Source: Tetramitus jugosus
Lineage: Eukaryota > Heterolobosea > Eutetramitea > Acrasida > Vahlkampfiidae
Assembly: GCA_937625935.1 (NCBI GenBank)
Contig: OW569351.1
Location: forward strand, 496,001 to 560,000
Direction: 5' to 3'
Length of the DNA: 64,000 nt
Shown here: piece after piece, positions 10,400 through 20,400 of the stretch
Numbering within the stretch: position 1 is the stretch's first letter
Layout of the letters: every line of letters begins with the position of its first letter
Made by a program: the position numbers and the translations under genes
The notes under the pieces: generated by a model
The model's database searches: none
What the model saw: only the letters and a program-made list of their open reading frames with translations
Told to the model about the DNA's origin: nothing

Positions 10400-10617
10400 G
10401 TAAACAATGACAGCAGCCCATATATTGATTCCAAATTAATCTCTTCATTCATTGTAAAGTCCTTCAAAAAACACAAAAAGCAAAAAGGATCATCAAAATG
10501 ATAAAAAATTATTCGTATTTTTTTGTTTTCACCGCGTTCCCCACACAATCAATAACACAATCACAATCATCACAATCATCAACACTTGATTCTATCATAT
10601 CATAGTAATACGTAATA

Positions 10618-13600
10618 ATGGGTGTTCCAGCATTCTTCAAATGGATCACTGAAAAGTATCCTCATGTGGTCACATCGGCTGCTGAAACGATCCCAACAGT
10701 CATTCAACACACGGAAGAAACAAGCAACGGACAAAAACAAGTGGTGGAAACAGTGTTGCCCCTCGATTTGACTCAACCAAATCCAAATGCAATCGAATTT
10801 GATCATTTGTACCTTGATATGAACGGTATTATTCATCCGTGTTGTCATCCAGAGGGTGAACAAGCACCACCAACTGAAGAACTCATGATTGAAGCCATTT
10901 TCAAGTATGTTGATCGAGTGTTTGCACTGGTGAGACCTAGAAAATTGTTGTATCTGGCGATTGATGGCCCTGCACCACGTGCCAAACAGAATCAACAACG
11001 ATCGCGTCGATTCCGATCCGCAAAAGAAGCCAGAGACAATGACGCACTCGAAGAAAATTTGAGAAATGAGTTGATTGAGAAGGGTGTGATTCCTCCACCG
11101 AAAAAGTCTCACTGGGACAGCAATGTCATCACACCTGGCACACTGTTCATGGACAAGGTTGCCAAGGGACTACGATTCCATATTCATGAGAAGATGAACA
11201 GCGATGCCGCGTGGAAGAATCTAAAAGTGATACTGTCGGATGCGAGTGTACCAGGTGAAGGTGAACACAAAATTATGCAGTTTATACGTGCACAGAGAGC
11301 GCAACCAGGGTATGATCCGAATACGAGTCATGTTCTTCATGGATTGGACGCTGATTTGATTATGCTTGCTCTGGGAACGCACGAACCTCATTTTTATATT
11401 CTGAGAGAGCAAGTCTTTTTGAAGAATGAGCTACGAAATATGCAACAGGAGGGTGATGAAGCAGAAAAATCGGTGAAGCGATCCATTACGGAGCAATACA
11501 CGCTGAAACCATTTATCTTCTTGCGTGTGCCCATCTTGAGAGAGTATCTGGAGAGAGAGTTTCAAGACTTGGCTTACAACAGGTTGCCATTCGAGTTTGA
11601 TATCGAGCGAATCATTGACGACTTTGTGTTCATGTGTTTCTTTGTGGGTAACGATTTCTTGCCTCATCTTCCATCTCTAGATATTCGAGACGGAGCTATT
11701 GATCTGTTGTTTAATCTGTATCGAAAAGCACTGCCAACGATGGGTGGTTATATCACATGTGATGGAGATGTGGACTTGAGCAGAGCTCAATATTTGTTGC
11801 AGCAGTTGGGTTATGTCGAAGACAGAATCTTGGTGAACAAACTCGAGGATCAGAAACGAAGAGACGGATATCGCAAGAAGAGAGAAGCTGAAGACAAACA
11901 TAGGTTAGAGATGTTAGCAAACAAACCTGATAGTTTCATTGCTTTAGGTGGAGATCGTAACGAATATGTCGCACAGTTGCACAAAAGAAAGGAACATCCG
12001 ACTGATGAAGAGAATCGCGAAGCTGCAAAGAAGTTAAAAACAAGCTTACTCGAAGGAGAACCACCGACCAAGAGAATAAAGCTTGATGAACCAGTGGAAA
12101 ACAAGTCAGAGGCCGCATCAAGCAGTGATGACAGCAAACCTCAACAACATGAACAAGAAAAGGAAACAGAAGAAAAACCATCCACCATCTCATCTGAGGC
12201 TGTACCTGTATCAACAACAGAAGAGAAAAAGGAAGATGAAACTGCAAAAGCTCAACAACAATACTTCAAGGAGAAGTTGAAGAAAATCATCGATGATAGC
12301 AAGATTGTTGACGAAGAGAAGTTCCCCGATCTAGTTCAATTTGGCGAGCATGGATGGAAGTCGAGGTACTATCAAACAAAGTTCGGAATCGAACCAACTA
12401 TTGCCTCTCCTGAATATCAGAACATTGTTAGATCGTATATCGAGGGTTTGGTCTGGGTGTTCAGGTATTATTACAAGGGATGTACATCGTGGAACTGGTT
12501 CTATCCTTATCACTATGCTCCATTTGCCTCCGATCTGGGAAGTGTCCCAGTGAAAGAAGTTCATTTCGAATTAGGAGCACCTTACAAACCTTTTAATCAG
12601 CTAATGAGTGTTTTACCTCCTGACAGTGCTCATGCTTTACCAAAGGAATATGCAGCATTAATGACTTCAAAAAATTCGATCATTGCCGACTTTTATCCAT
12701 CCAACTTTAAGGTTGACCTGAATGGAAAGAAAAGAGCCTGGATGGGTGTTGCCCTTCTGCCATTTATTGATGAAGGCCGTTTATTGAAAGCTGTTGAGCC
12801 ACTGGAAGATACACTAACAGCCGAAGAAAGAGAGAGAAATAGTTTAGGAAGAGATATTCTATTTGTTCATGTTGACAATGATCTCTCTTCGCAGCTATTG
12901 CAGGTAGTGATGCAGAAGAAACAGATTACATTGCGTATGAATCCCCGTCAGATCGAAGGAGACATTGAATACTTCCCTGAATATTGTCCTGGTGATGAGA
13001 CATATCCTGTTCCATGGGAATCAAAGGAACTGAAACCTGTTACAGACAACTGCGTGGTTAGTGTATTTTATTCCGCTCCAGAAGATGTTAAAATATCGAC
13101 AAAATTGCTGCCTGGACTACGAAGAGGTGAACCACTCCTACCCAAACTATTCCAAGAGCTGGGATACATTGACACAGGACGAACAAATCGTACATTGGAG
13201 CGCCTGTTGAGAGATGTCGAGTATGATCGACAGAAACGAGAAGGAACTTACAGAGGTGGACAAGATGATGATAGAAACAGAAACTTCAACGCCAACAGAG
13301 ACAACCGGTATAACAGAGATGGTGGAAGAGATGGAAGAGATTTTAATAGAGACAGTGGAAGAGATAACAGAGACAACAAGTTCAACAGAGACAATCGAGA
13401 TAATCGAAATGACAGGTACCGTGGTGGTCATAGAGGCGGCGAATACCACGCAAGATCAAGAGGCAGCGATCATGGTGCTGATCAAAGAAGATATGACAAC
13501 AGAAGTGGTAACACGAGATATAACAACAGCCCTCACAATGAACGAGATAATCGATCTCTAACAGGTCCCAGCAACCAGACAGGCAGAAATCCTCAACCTG

Positions 13601-13944
13601 GTCCAAATCAACAACTGCAGGTACCAGGATATCAACCTCAACCCTACAATCCGTACCAAATGAATCCTTACCAACAAATGCCACCTCAGCCTCAACATCA
13701 GCAACATCAACAGCAGTACTACCCACAGCAAGGTTATTACCAACCAACTCCAAATCAACAACCGTACATGATGCCTGTTCCGCAGCAACAACAACAGCAG
13801 TATCACTACATGCAACAACCAAACATGTATGCCCAGCCTCAACTGATACCGCAACAAATGCAACCAATCCCAGTGCAACAACAGCAACAACAAGACACCA
13901 CGGCTACGGAAGAACAAGAGGATGTATCCAAGTATTTACAATAA
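10618..13944 (+). CDS. XRN2: 5'-3' exoribonuclease XRN2/RAT1
   Basis: Single-exon gene, 1108 aa. It begins MGVPAFFKWITEKYP, the XRN2/RAT1 form of the N-terminus. Catalytic acidic motifs follow: YLDMNGIIHPC near residue 65, SDASVPGEGEHKIM near 206, HGLDADLIMLALG near 240 and CFFVGNDFLPHLPSL near 340. XRN2 degrades uncapped nuclear RNA, processes rRNA and terminates Pol II transcription by the torpedo route. The CCHC zinc knuckle that metazoan XRN2 has between HEP.F.I.RE and the FLR.NVLREYLERE block is absent. The tail from about residue 860 is unusual: Arg/Asp/Asn/Gly-rich repeats (RDNRDNRND) followed by a Gln/Pro-rich segment, both likely disordered and RNA- or condensate-associated. The AATAAA near 13940 overlaps the stop codon. 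Only 17 nt separate this stop from the convergent gene on the other strand. Confidence 0.95.
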   Translation: MGVPAFFKWITEKYPHVVTSAAETIPTVIQHTEETSNGQKQVVETVLPLDLTQPNPNAIEFDHLYLDMNGIIHPCCHPEGEQAPPTEELMIEAIFKYVDRVFALVRPRKLLYLAIDGPAPRAKQNQQRSRRFRSAKEARDNDALEENLRNELIEKGVIPPPKKSHWDSNVITPGTLFMDKVAKGLRFHIHEKMNSDAAWKNLKVILSDASVPGEGEHKIMQFIRAQRAQPGYDPNTSHVLHGLDADLIMLALGTHEPHFYILREQVFLKNELRNMQQEGDEAEKSVKRSITEQYTLKPFIFLRVPILREYLEREFQDLAYNRLPFEFDIERIIDDFVFMCFFVGNDFLPHLPSLDIRDGAIDLLFNLYRKALPTMGGYITCDGDVDLSRAQYLLQQLGYVEDRILVNKLEDQKRRDGYRKKREAEDKHRLEMLANKPDSFIALGGDRNEYVAQLHKRKEHPTDEENREAAKKLKTSLLEGEPPTKRIKLDEPVENKSEAASSSDDSKPQQHEQEKETEEKPSTISSEAVPVSTTEEKKEDETAKAQQQYFKEKLKKIIDDSKIVDEEKFPDLVQFGEHGWKSRYYQTKFGIEPTIASPEYQNIVRSYIEGLVWVFRYYYKGCTSWNWFYPYHYAPFASDLGSVPVKEVHFELGAPYKPFNQLMSVLPPDSAHALPKEYAALMTSKNSIIADFYPSNFKVDLNGKKRAWMGVALLPFIDEGRLLKAVEPLEDTLTAEERERNSLGRDILFVHVDNDLSSQLLQVVMQKKQITLRMNPRQIEGDIEYFPEYCPGDETYPVPWESKELKPVTDNCVVSVFYSAPEDVKISTKLLPGLRRGEPLLPKLFQELGYIDTGRTNRTLERLLRDVEYDRQKREGTYRGGQDDDRNRNFNANRDNRYNRDGGRDGRDFNRDSGRDNRDNKFNRDNRDNRNDRYRGGHRGGEYHARSRGSDHGADQRRYDNRSGNTRYNNSPHNERDNRSLTGPSNQTGRNPQPGPNQQLQVPGYQPQPYNPYQMNPYQQMPPQPQHQQHQQQYYPQQGYYQPTPNQQPYMMPVPQQQQQQYHYMQQPNMYAQPQLIPQQMQPIPVQQQQQQDTTATEEQEDVSKYLQ

Positions 13945-13961
13945 ATTATGTAACCTATATT

Positions 13962-16856
13962 TTATGAGATACCGCAATTGCTGACTTTGGCATAGTGCTT
14001 CTGCTGTGCGAGAAAGAATTCACAACCAAAACGCATAACACAACCAAATGCTCGATCTACTCCATGCCCTGTCAGCGCACTCGTTTCAGTGTATGCCACA
14101 GCTCCAATTTTCTTCGCCACATCACAACCCATCTTGTAAGAGATTGGGGCCACTCTCACGTTTCTCCTTCTGGCAATCGTCAGATACTTTTTGTCAATAC
14201 GAAGATCCATCTTTGTTCCGCAGAGTACAATGGGAACGCCAGGTGCGTGCTTGTTGAGCTCCTCCAGCCACTTCTTGGCTCCATTTTCAAGCGAGTGAGC
14301 ATTCACTAAATCGACGCACAACAGAAAAATGTCAGCACCAATGTAGGACAATGGTCTCAACCGATCATAATCCTCTGTTCCTGCAGTGTCATACAAGGAC
14401 ACATTAAAAGTTTGATTCATGTATGTCGTCGACGTCGTAAAGTTATCAAATATCGTTGGCAGAAAGTCCTCTTCAGGGAAGTAATTGTTCGAATATCTAC
14501 ACAGGAGACTTGTCTTGCCTACTGACCCATCACCGACAACGACAACCTTGATTGGAACTTGTACGTTCATTGATGATACTCCACCGTTTAGCATTTCGTT
14601 CATATCGCTCGCTGTAGGGCTGAGACTTGTATGAGAGCCCGTTCGAGCCAATTTGTCATGCACAAACTCATAGTCATCCTTTTTCCACGGTGATTTCTTT
14701 GGTTTCCATGTATCACTCGTCCAAAGACCAGTTCTAAGCAATTGTACATCGCTTGCATAGACTTGAGTAAATATATCCTTGAAAAATGTGCAATCCTTCA
14801 ACCTAGAGTAATCAATGATATCAATCTGTTGTACTGCAACATTGGGCTGCGGCAACGGTGATAAACCAGATGATGATGAATTGGATCGTGTAAAAAGAGT
14901 TTGAAAGATTGACTTTCTGGACCTTGGTTCCTCTGGTTGACGACTCAAGAGACTATTGTTCGTCTCTAATTTGATCTCTACTGCTCGTGCAGTTTCATCG
15001 GGATAGTAACAGTAAGCAATCGACTCCCACAACAGATCCAACTCTGATATTCGATTCCATATGCGATTCACACTTGCCACACGACCCAAATCCTCTGGTT
15101 CCAACCACGTAAACACCACGAACAATAGCTCCTCAGGCAAAGTACCTAAATTGACTTGTGCTGTCAACTGTCTTGCATAATTCCGAACAACCAATTTCTG
15201 TGTGCCCATCTTACTATTGCCATTTCCACTGTTGCTACTACTACTACTACTACCGTATCCATTCATATTATTGAAAATGGATTCCGTATTGGATATTGTA
15301 CTTGGACTGCTGCCCTTTCGACTCAATAAACTATTTCGCTTGTTATTGCTATTGTTTTGATTATGACCATTGTTGTTATGTGCGTCCAAATGACCTGTAC
15401 TCATACTCCTAGATCGATCATTCCACATTAAATGATTCATCCGACCCAATAGCTTCACACTATTCCTATTATTGTTATTATTATTATTATTACTATTATT
15501 ATTATGACTTGCACTGTTGCTACTACTACTGCCATTGCTATTCATATGATCAGAACTCTGAATCGATACTGATTTTCGATGATTCAAATACATTTGACTC
15601 AACGCCACACTATTATTGTTTGTCAATATCGTTGTTGCTGTCGTAGTAGTAGTAGTTCGAACACTCTGTCTCTTACCATTACTATTCCTATTACTAGTAC
15701 TACTGTTATTGTTATTGTTATTGGATACTCTGACTCGAACAACAGTCAACTCATCATCATCTTCATTGTCATTGTCATATTCATCAACGTCCATATCATA
15801 ATCTTCTGCATATTCATCCGTCATGAAATTTTCATCTGCTTGTTGTTGTTGATCCACTGCATATTGCTGTTGTACAGTAGATGATGATGAAGTAGCTGTT
15901 GTTTTGAAGCGCCTAGATTGTTGTTTCATGTACTGCACATCTTCTACGTACGATTGTCGCAATGCTTCTAGAATGTATCGACTGTGCACTCTAGTCGATC
16001 CATCACTTTTTGTTGTTGTTGTTACACTACTACCACTGTTACTATTATTACTGTTATTACTGTTATGATTATTATTAGATGAAGAAGAATTGCGAGAGGG
16101 TGACCGTGAAGGTGATTGAGAAGAAGACGGCGATAATATCGATGATGAAATGTCAACAATGGGCGGCAATGATTGAATCGAATGAATTTTTGTCATGGAT
16201 CCATGACTCTTCTTGTTCAACAACACTCTTCCACTACTACTATGATTGTTTAGACCTGTTGTTGCTGTTGTTGTTGTAATGGATAAGGATGATGATGATG
16301 TTGTTGCAGTTCCAGTTGTTCCAGTTGTCGTTGTTATTGTTGATGATGATGATGAGAGGATAGAGTGTGAGGATGACTGAGGAATCAAAATGGACAAATC
16401 TTCATCACCAATGCCACCATGATGAGGTGATGGTGGAGATAGAATGACACTCATTTCATCACCACTGCTCATTTCACCACTACTCGCTCTTCTATCATCA
16501 TCATTGTTGTTGTTCGTGTTGTCAGTTAATGAATATCGATAATTGAATTTTTCATCATCAATAACGTCATCATCATCGTCATCGTCATCATCATGAGACT
16601 CAAAGCTATTGTTGTTATGATGGTTGTTGTTGATGTCGTGATTGATCAAATAGTCATCGTCGTATTCATCTCCATCATGGTCTTCCTCTGTGATGGAAAC
16701 GACACTTGTTCCCGTGTCATCTGAAATTTCATGTTGACTTGTCATGTCATTTGTTGTTTGTGCATTGCTATTGTTGTTGTTGTTGTTGTTGTTGTTGGTT
16801 TCAGACAAAATGGCGAATTCTCGGTTATGCTGATAGTAGTAGTCGTTTTCATTCAT
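13962..16856 (-). CDS. F-box protein fused to a Rac/Rho-like small GTPase with CaaX box
   Basis: Single-exon gene, 964 aa. The first ATG is at 16856; the frame extends upstream only to a TTG. The N-terminal 550 residues are low-complexity Asn/Ser/Asp/Thr. An F-box lies at about 572-615 (LPEELLFVVFTWLEPEDLG), predicting Skp1/Cullin binding. A Rho-family GTPase fills about 768-964. It has P-loop GDGSVGKTS, switch I TIFDNF, the box DTAG-T-EDYDRLRPLSY, the guanine motif GTKMDLR and TSALTGHGV. It ends CGIS, a CaaX prenylation box. Residue 827 is Thr (codon at 14376-14378) where Rho proteins have the catalytic Gln61, so intrinsic GTP hydrolysis is probably weak. I infer a membrane-anchored ubiquitin-ligase adaptor controlled by a GTPase, or the reverse. 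The two domains share one open frame with no intron signal between them. Confidence 0.9.
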   Translation of the reverse strand: MNENDYYYQHNREFAILSETNNNNNNNNNSNAQTTNDMTSQHEISDDTGTSVVSITEEDHDGDEYDDDYLINHDINNNHHNNNSFESHDDDDDDDDDVIDDEKFNYRYSLTDNTNNNNDDDRRASSGEMSSGDEMSVILSPPSPHHGGIGDEDLSILIPQSSSHSILSSSSSTITTTTGTTGTATTSSSSLSITTTTATTGLNNHSSSGRVLLNKKSHGSMTKIHSIQSLPPIVDISSSILSPSSSQSPSRSPSRNSSSSNNNHNSNNSNNSNSGSSVTTTTKSDGSTRVHSRYILEALRQSYVEDVQYMKQQSRRFKTTATSSSSTVQQQYAVDQQQQADENFMTDEYAEDYDMDVDEYDNDNEDDDELTVVRVRVSNNNNNNSSTSNRNSNGKRQSVRTTTTTTATTILTNNNSVALSQMYLNHRKSVSIQSSDHMNSNGSSSSNSASHNNNSNNNNNNNNRNSVKLLGRMNHLMWNDRSRSMSTGHLDAHNNNGHNQNNSNNKRNSLLSRKGSSPSTISNTESIFNNMNGYGSSSSSSNSGNGNSKMGTQKLVVRNYARQLTAQVNLGTLPEELLFVVFTWLEPEDLGRVASVNRIWNRISELDLLWESIAYCYYPDETARAVEIKLETNNSLLSRQPEEPRSRKSIFQTLFTRSNSSSSGLSPLPQPNVAVQQIDIIDYSRLKDCTFFKDIFTQVYASDVQLLRTGLWTSDTWKPKKSPWKKDDYEFVHDKLARTGSHTSLSPTASDMNEMLNGGVSSMNVQVPIKVVVVGDGSVGKTSLLCRYSNNYFPEEDFLPTIFDNFTTSTTYMNQTFNVSLYDTAGTEDYDRLRPLSYIGADIFLLCVDLVNAHSLENGAKKWLEELNKHAPGVPIVLCGTKMDLRIDKKYLTIARRRNVRVAPISYKMGCDVAKKIGAVAYTETSALTGHGVDRAFGCVMRFGCEFFLAQQKHYAKVSNCGIS

Positions 16857-17401
16857 GATCTGTCTTGGTTGTTGTTTGCAAGCAGACTGTGCAGTATGAT
16901 TTTTGATGAAGATGAAAGATGACAATTGGATAGGGCAAAAATGGTATCTATGTGGTTATTGTTCGTTGTTCGTTGTTGTTTTTGTCCCCTCTCAAGTTCT
17001 GTCTCTGTTCGTGCCAGTGCTTTTTTTTGGGTTTCGATAGTGGATTGGATGCTGGTTGACGATTGCTCCAAACAAAATTCGTTTTTGTGAACAAGTGTGT
17101 AGTGATGAGTGCTTGTGGTGTTGTTGATAGATGGGTGCTCTTCCAAGAGTTTTTGTTTCTTGCTTGTTCGTAACATCGCTCGGGTTCACCACCCATTCGT
17201 TCCCGTCCTCCCATGGTTCAACGAATGAAAACAGGAAGGGTTGTGACTGTGTCAAGTGTCAGAGATTATCGATATTCGTCACTGGTTCGTTGATAACCCC
17301 GCTGACGTCTCCGACACTGAATTTGGTGAGGCGGCATCAAGTCCAAGCGTTCACAAGGTCAAATTACTCTCTGCTTTTATTTAAAATGTTCATGTTGCTG
17401 A
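16857..17401. other. Intergenic: F-box-Rac 5' region and RPB1 3' end
   Basis: No gene is supported in these 545 nt. Short open frames exist on both strands, but they lack recognisable domains, overlap one another and begin in simple sequence. On the minus strand the region next to 16856 is A-rich and looks like 5' leader. The stretch 17275-17345 is locally richer in G+C, with no motif I can name. Confidence 0.4.
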
Positions 17402-20400
17402 TTACTGCTGATTCTTTGGCTTTGTTGGTCCAGGTGAATAACTAGGAGACACTGGAGAGTAGCTTGGAGAAGAAGGAGAATATGCAGGGCTCGTTGGAGA
17501 ATAGCTAGGCGAAGTTGGGCTGTAGCTTGGACTCGTTGGAGAGTACGCTGGGCTAGATGGTGAATAACTTGGGCTAGATGGTCCAGGGCTTGTTGGTGAA
17601 TAAGCAGGTGAAGTAGGGCTATAAGCTGGCGAGCTTGGAGAATATGCAGGACTCGTTGGAGAGTAAGCAGGGCTCGAAGGCGAATAGCTTGGGCTCGTTG
17701 GTGAAGTACGAGGATTGTACGATGGTGAAGTTGGTGAGTAACTTGGAGAAGTCGGGCTGTAGCTTGGACTGGTGGGTGAGTATGCTGGAGAGGTTGGTGA
17801 ATAGGCTGGTGAAGTTGGTGAGTACGCTGGTGAAGTCGGACTGTAGCTTGGACTCGTTGGGGAGTACGCTGGGCTCGATGGTGAATATCCAGAGCCACCA
17901 TAAGCTGGACTACTTGGTGAGTACTCTGATGGCAGATACATTGGTGATTGACCACTTGGTGAGAATCCGCCATGCGAATATGGTGAAGGTGCAATAGGCG
18001 AGAACGCAGAATCACCATTGAATGGTGTACCGCCATGAGAAGCAGTTGGACTGTACAAATAAGGTGAGTTGGAGTAATATGGAGTCATGCCACCAGAGTA
18101 TGGAGAAGCAGATCCATGAGCATAAGGAGTTGTTCCATCTTCCATTGCACTCACAGGTTCAATTGTCACAGCATTCTTCAACATTTCTTCGTCCAAGAAC
18201 AAATCGAAGCAACCAGTACCAATTGGAGCAAGTTGACCAACCATAATATTGGCTGAAACACCCGTCAAGCGATCTACTTCAGCATATTGAGCAGCCTCCA
18301 TCAAAACTTCTACGGTTTGTTCGAAAGAACATCTCATGAAAGGTCCGCTGTCTGATCTACTGATACCATGTCTACTGATGGCCATCAAAGAACCTCTTTG
18401 ACACATAACATCAACAAGAATGGCCAAGTGACGGTAATTGACATAAGAACCATCAAACTCGATAACTCTTCTCAATTCCTTCATGAGCGCATTTCTACAA
18501 GCCTCGATACCGAAGCAGCTGAGGACTTCATTGATATCGTTGGATTGAGAGCGAACATTATCAACCTCAGGAGTAGCCAACACTTGCAATAGATTGACAC
18601 CCTCAGTATCTAACACCCATTCCTTTTCTTCCTTTTGACCCTCAACAGTGTACACCTTTCGGTTCTGTTGACGCAAGAAGACCTTCTTGATATCTGGAAT
18701 ACCACGCAGAGCCATCTCATTCAGCATATTGCTCTCCAGTCTTCTCAAGAAGTCAACACTTCTATCCTCCTCACCATCCTGTTCATCCTCATCGAACTCT
18801 CCATTTCTAATTGCTTTTTCCTTCTCGAGCTCTTTTTCATCTCTTCTGATTCTGATACGCAAGACCAACTTTGGATAATTGTCATCTGGGAAGATACATA
18901 ACATCTCCTTGCTAAATTCTTGCTTGATCTTCGAAGCAATTTGACTCATTCTCAAATCGTTCATCTTTTTACGATCCAATTCAAAACGAAGCACCCAAGG
19001 TGAATAGTGATCCAAGTTGATATCATTGGTAGGCATTTCCAAGAAGTCATGAACAAATGCTCTATCATCTTCATTGATTGTATTCCACTCATCAGGGTCA
19101 TAAACAATTTCAGTCATGGCAGTGACAGTACCAAGAGTGGTGTATTCAAGCTTGGCTTGCACTTCTCTGGCCTTATCAACATCAATCTTGCTCTGACCCT
19201 TCAAGAAGATTGTCAATGAAGGAGTCTTAATGTTCTTGGCAACATCAATCAATTCTCTCAAACGAGGTACACCAAGGGTTACGTTCTTGGACGACACACC
19301 AGCATAATGGAAAGTGTTCAACGTCATCTGAGTGGCTGGTTCTCCAATGGACTGAGCTGCCAAGGAACCAACAGATTCTCCAGGCTGAACCAGAGCTTGG
19401 TGGAACTTGATCTTAATTTCACCAATGATAAAGTTAAAGGCATCAGAGTCAAGACGGTATTCCTTCAAAACTCTCTTAGATGCAAACACAGAACGAACCA
19501 AGATTGTGAACAAAAGGGTTGCATTATCCTGGGCTTCCCTGCTCAATCCATCGCCACCCTTAATCACAACAAGGTCCTTGCAACACTCACGAACAGTATC
19601 AATGATAGTTACAGGATGAAGATCACTCTTTCCTCTCATATCAGTCTTGAATTCCTTTTGAGCATTTTGAATCAGACGAGTCAAGTTAACAGGTTGAGGA
19701 ATTGACTCATTACCAGCGAGTAGAATTTCATGTCTCACTGTTTCTCTGTCGCGTCTCAACTGTTCATACTCTTCTTCAATAATTGCAATCTTCTCAGGAT
19801 GCTTCTGCAAATCTTCAATTACATCAGCCTCCATGAATTGTTCATTTTCTGTCTTGGAGGTTCCAATACCTCTCAAGTTCCGATATTGGAACACCTTTTC
19901 GAACCTGGCATCACCCATAGTTAAAATGTTCATATATTGGAACTCAATCTTACAACCATCCATACCGTCCTCTCCGTACAAGAATTGGATAACATTACCA
20001 TTGGCGTCTCTGACAGTACCATCATACTTGATAGAGACATCCTCCATGGACTTGATCAACTTTCTTTGAATGTATCCAGTTTCGGAAGTTTTGACAGCAG
20101 TATCGATCAAACCCTCACGACCTCCCATAGAATGGAAGAAGAATTCTTGTGGAGTCAAACCTCTGAGGTAAGAATTAGCAACGAAACCACGAGATTCAGG
20201 GCCATGATCATCTTGAGTGAAATGAGGCAGAGTTCTGTTTCTGAAACCGTATGGAATTCTTTGACCTTCGACGTTCTGTTGACCAACACAAGCAATAATC
20301 TGCGAGATGTTAATATAAGAACCTTTGGAACCAGCAGTCACCATCGCCTTGACGTTGTTATGAACATCCAAAGACTTTTGAGCATTGTTACCTGCTTCAT

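Noticed and set aside
16731..16922. Plus-strand frame with a Val run
   Set aside because: It is the complement of the Asn codon repeats of the F-box-Rac gene.
17131..17445. Plus-strand frame of 104 codons with a hydrophobic start
   Set aside because: It overlaps the end of RPB1, has no domain and its hydrophobic start is not followed by a coherent protein.
17441..17923. Tandem 21-nt repeats that could be mistaken for a CRISPR or satellite array
   Set aside because: They are in frame, encode the RPB1 CTD heptads and have no spacers.
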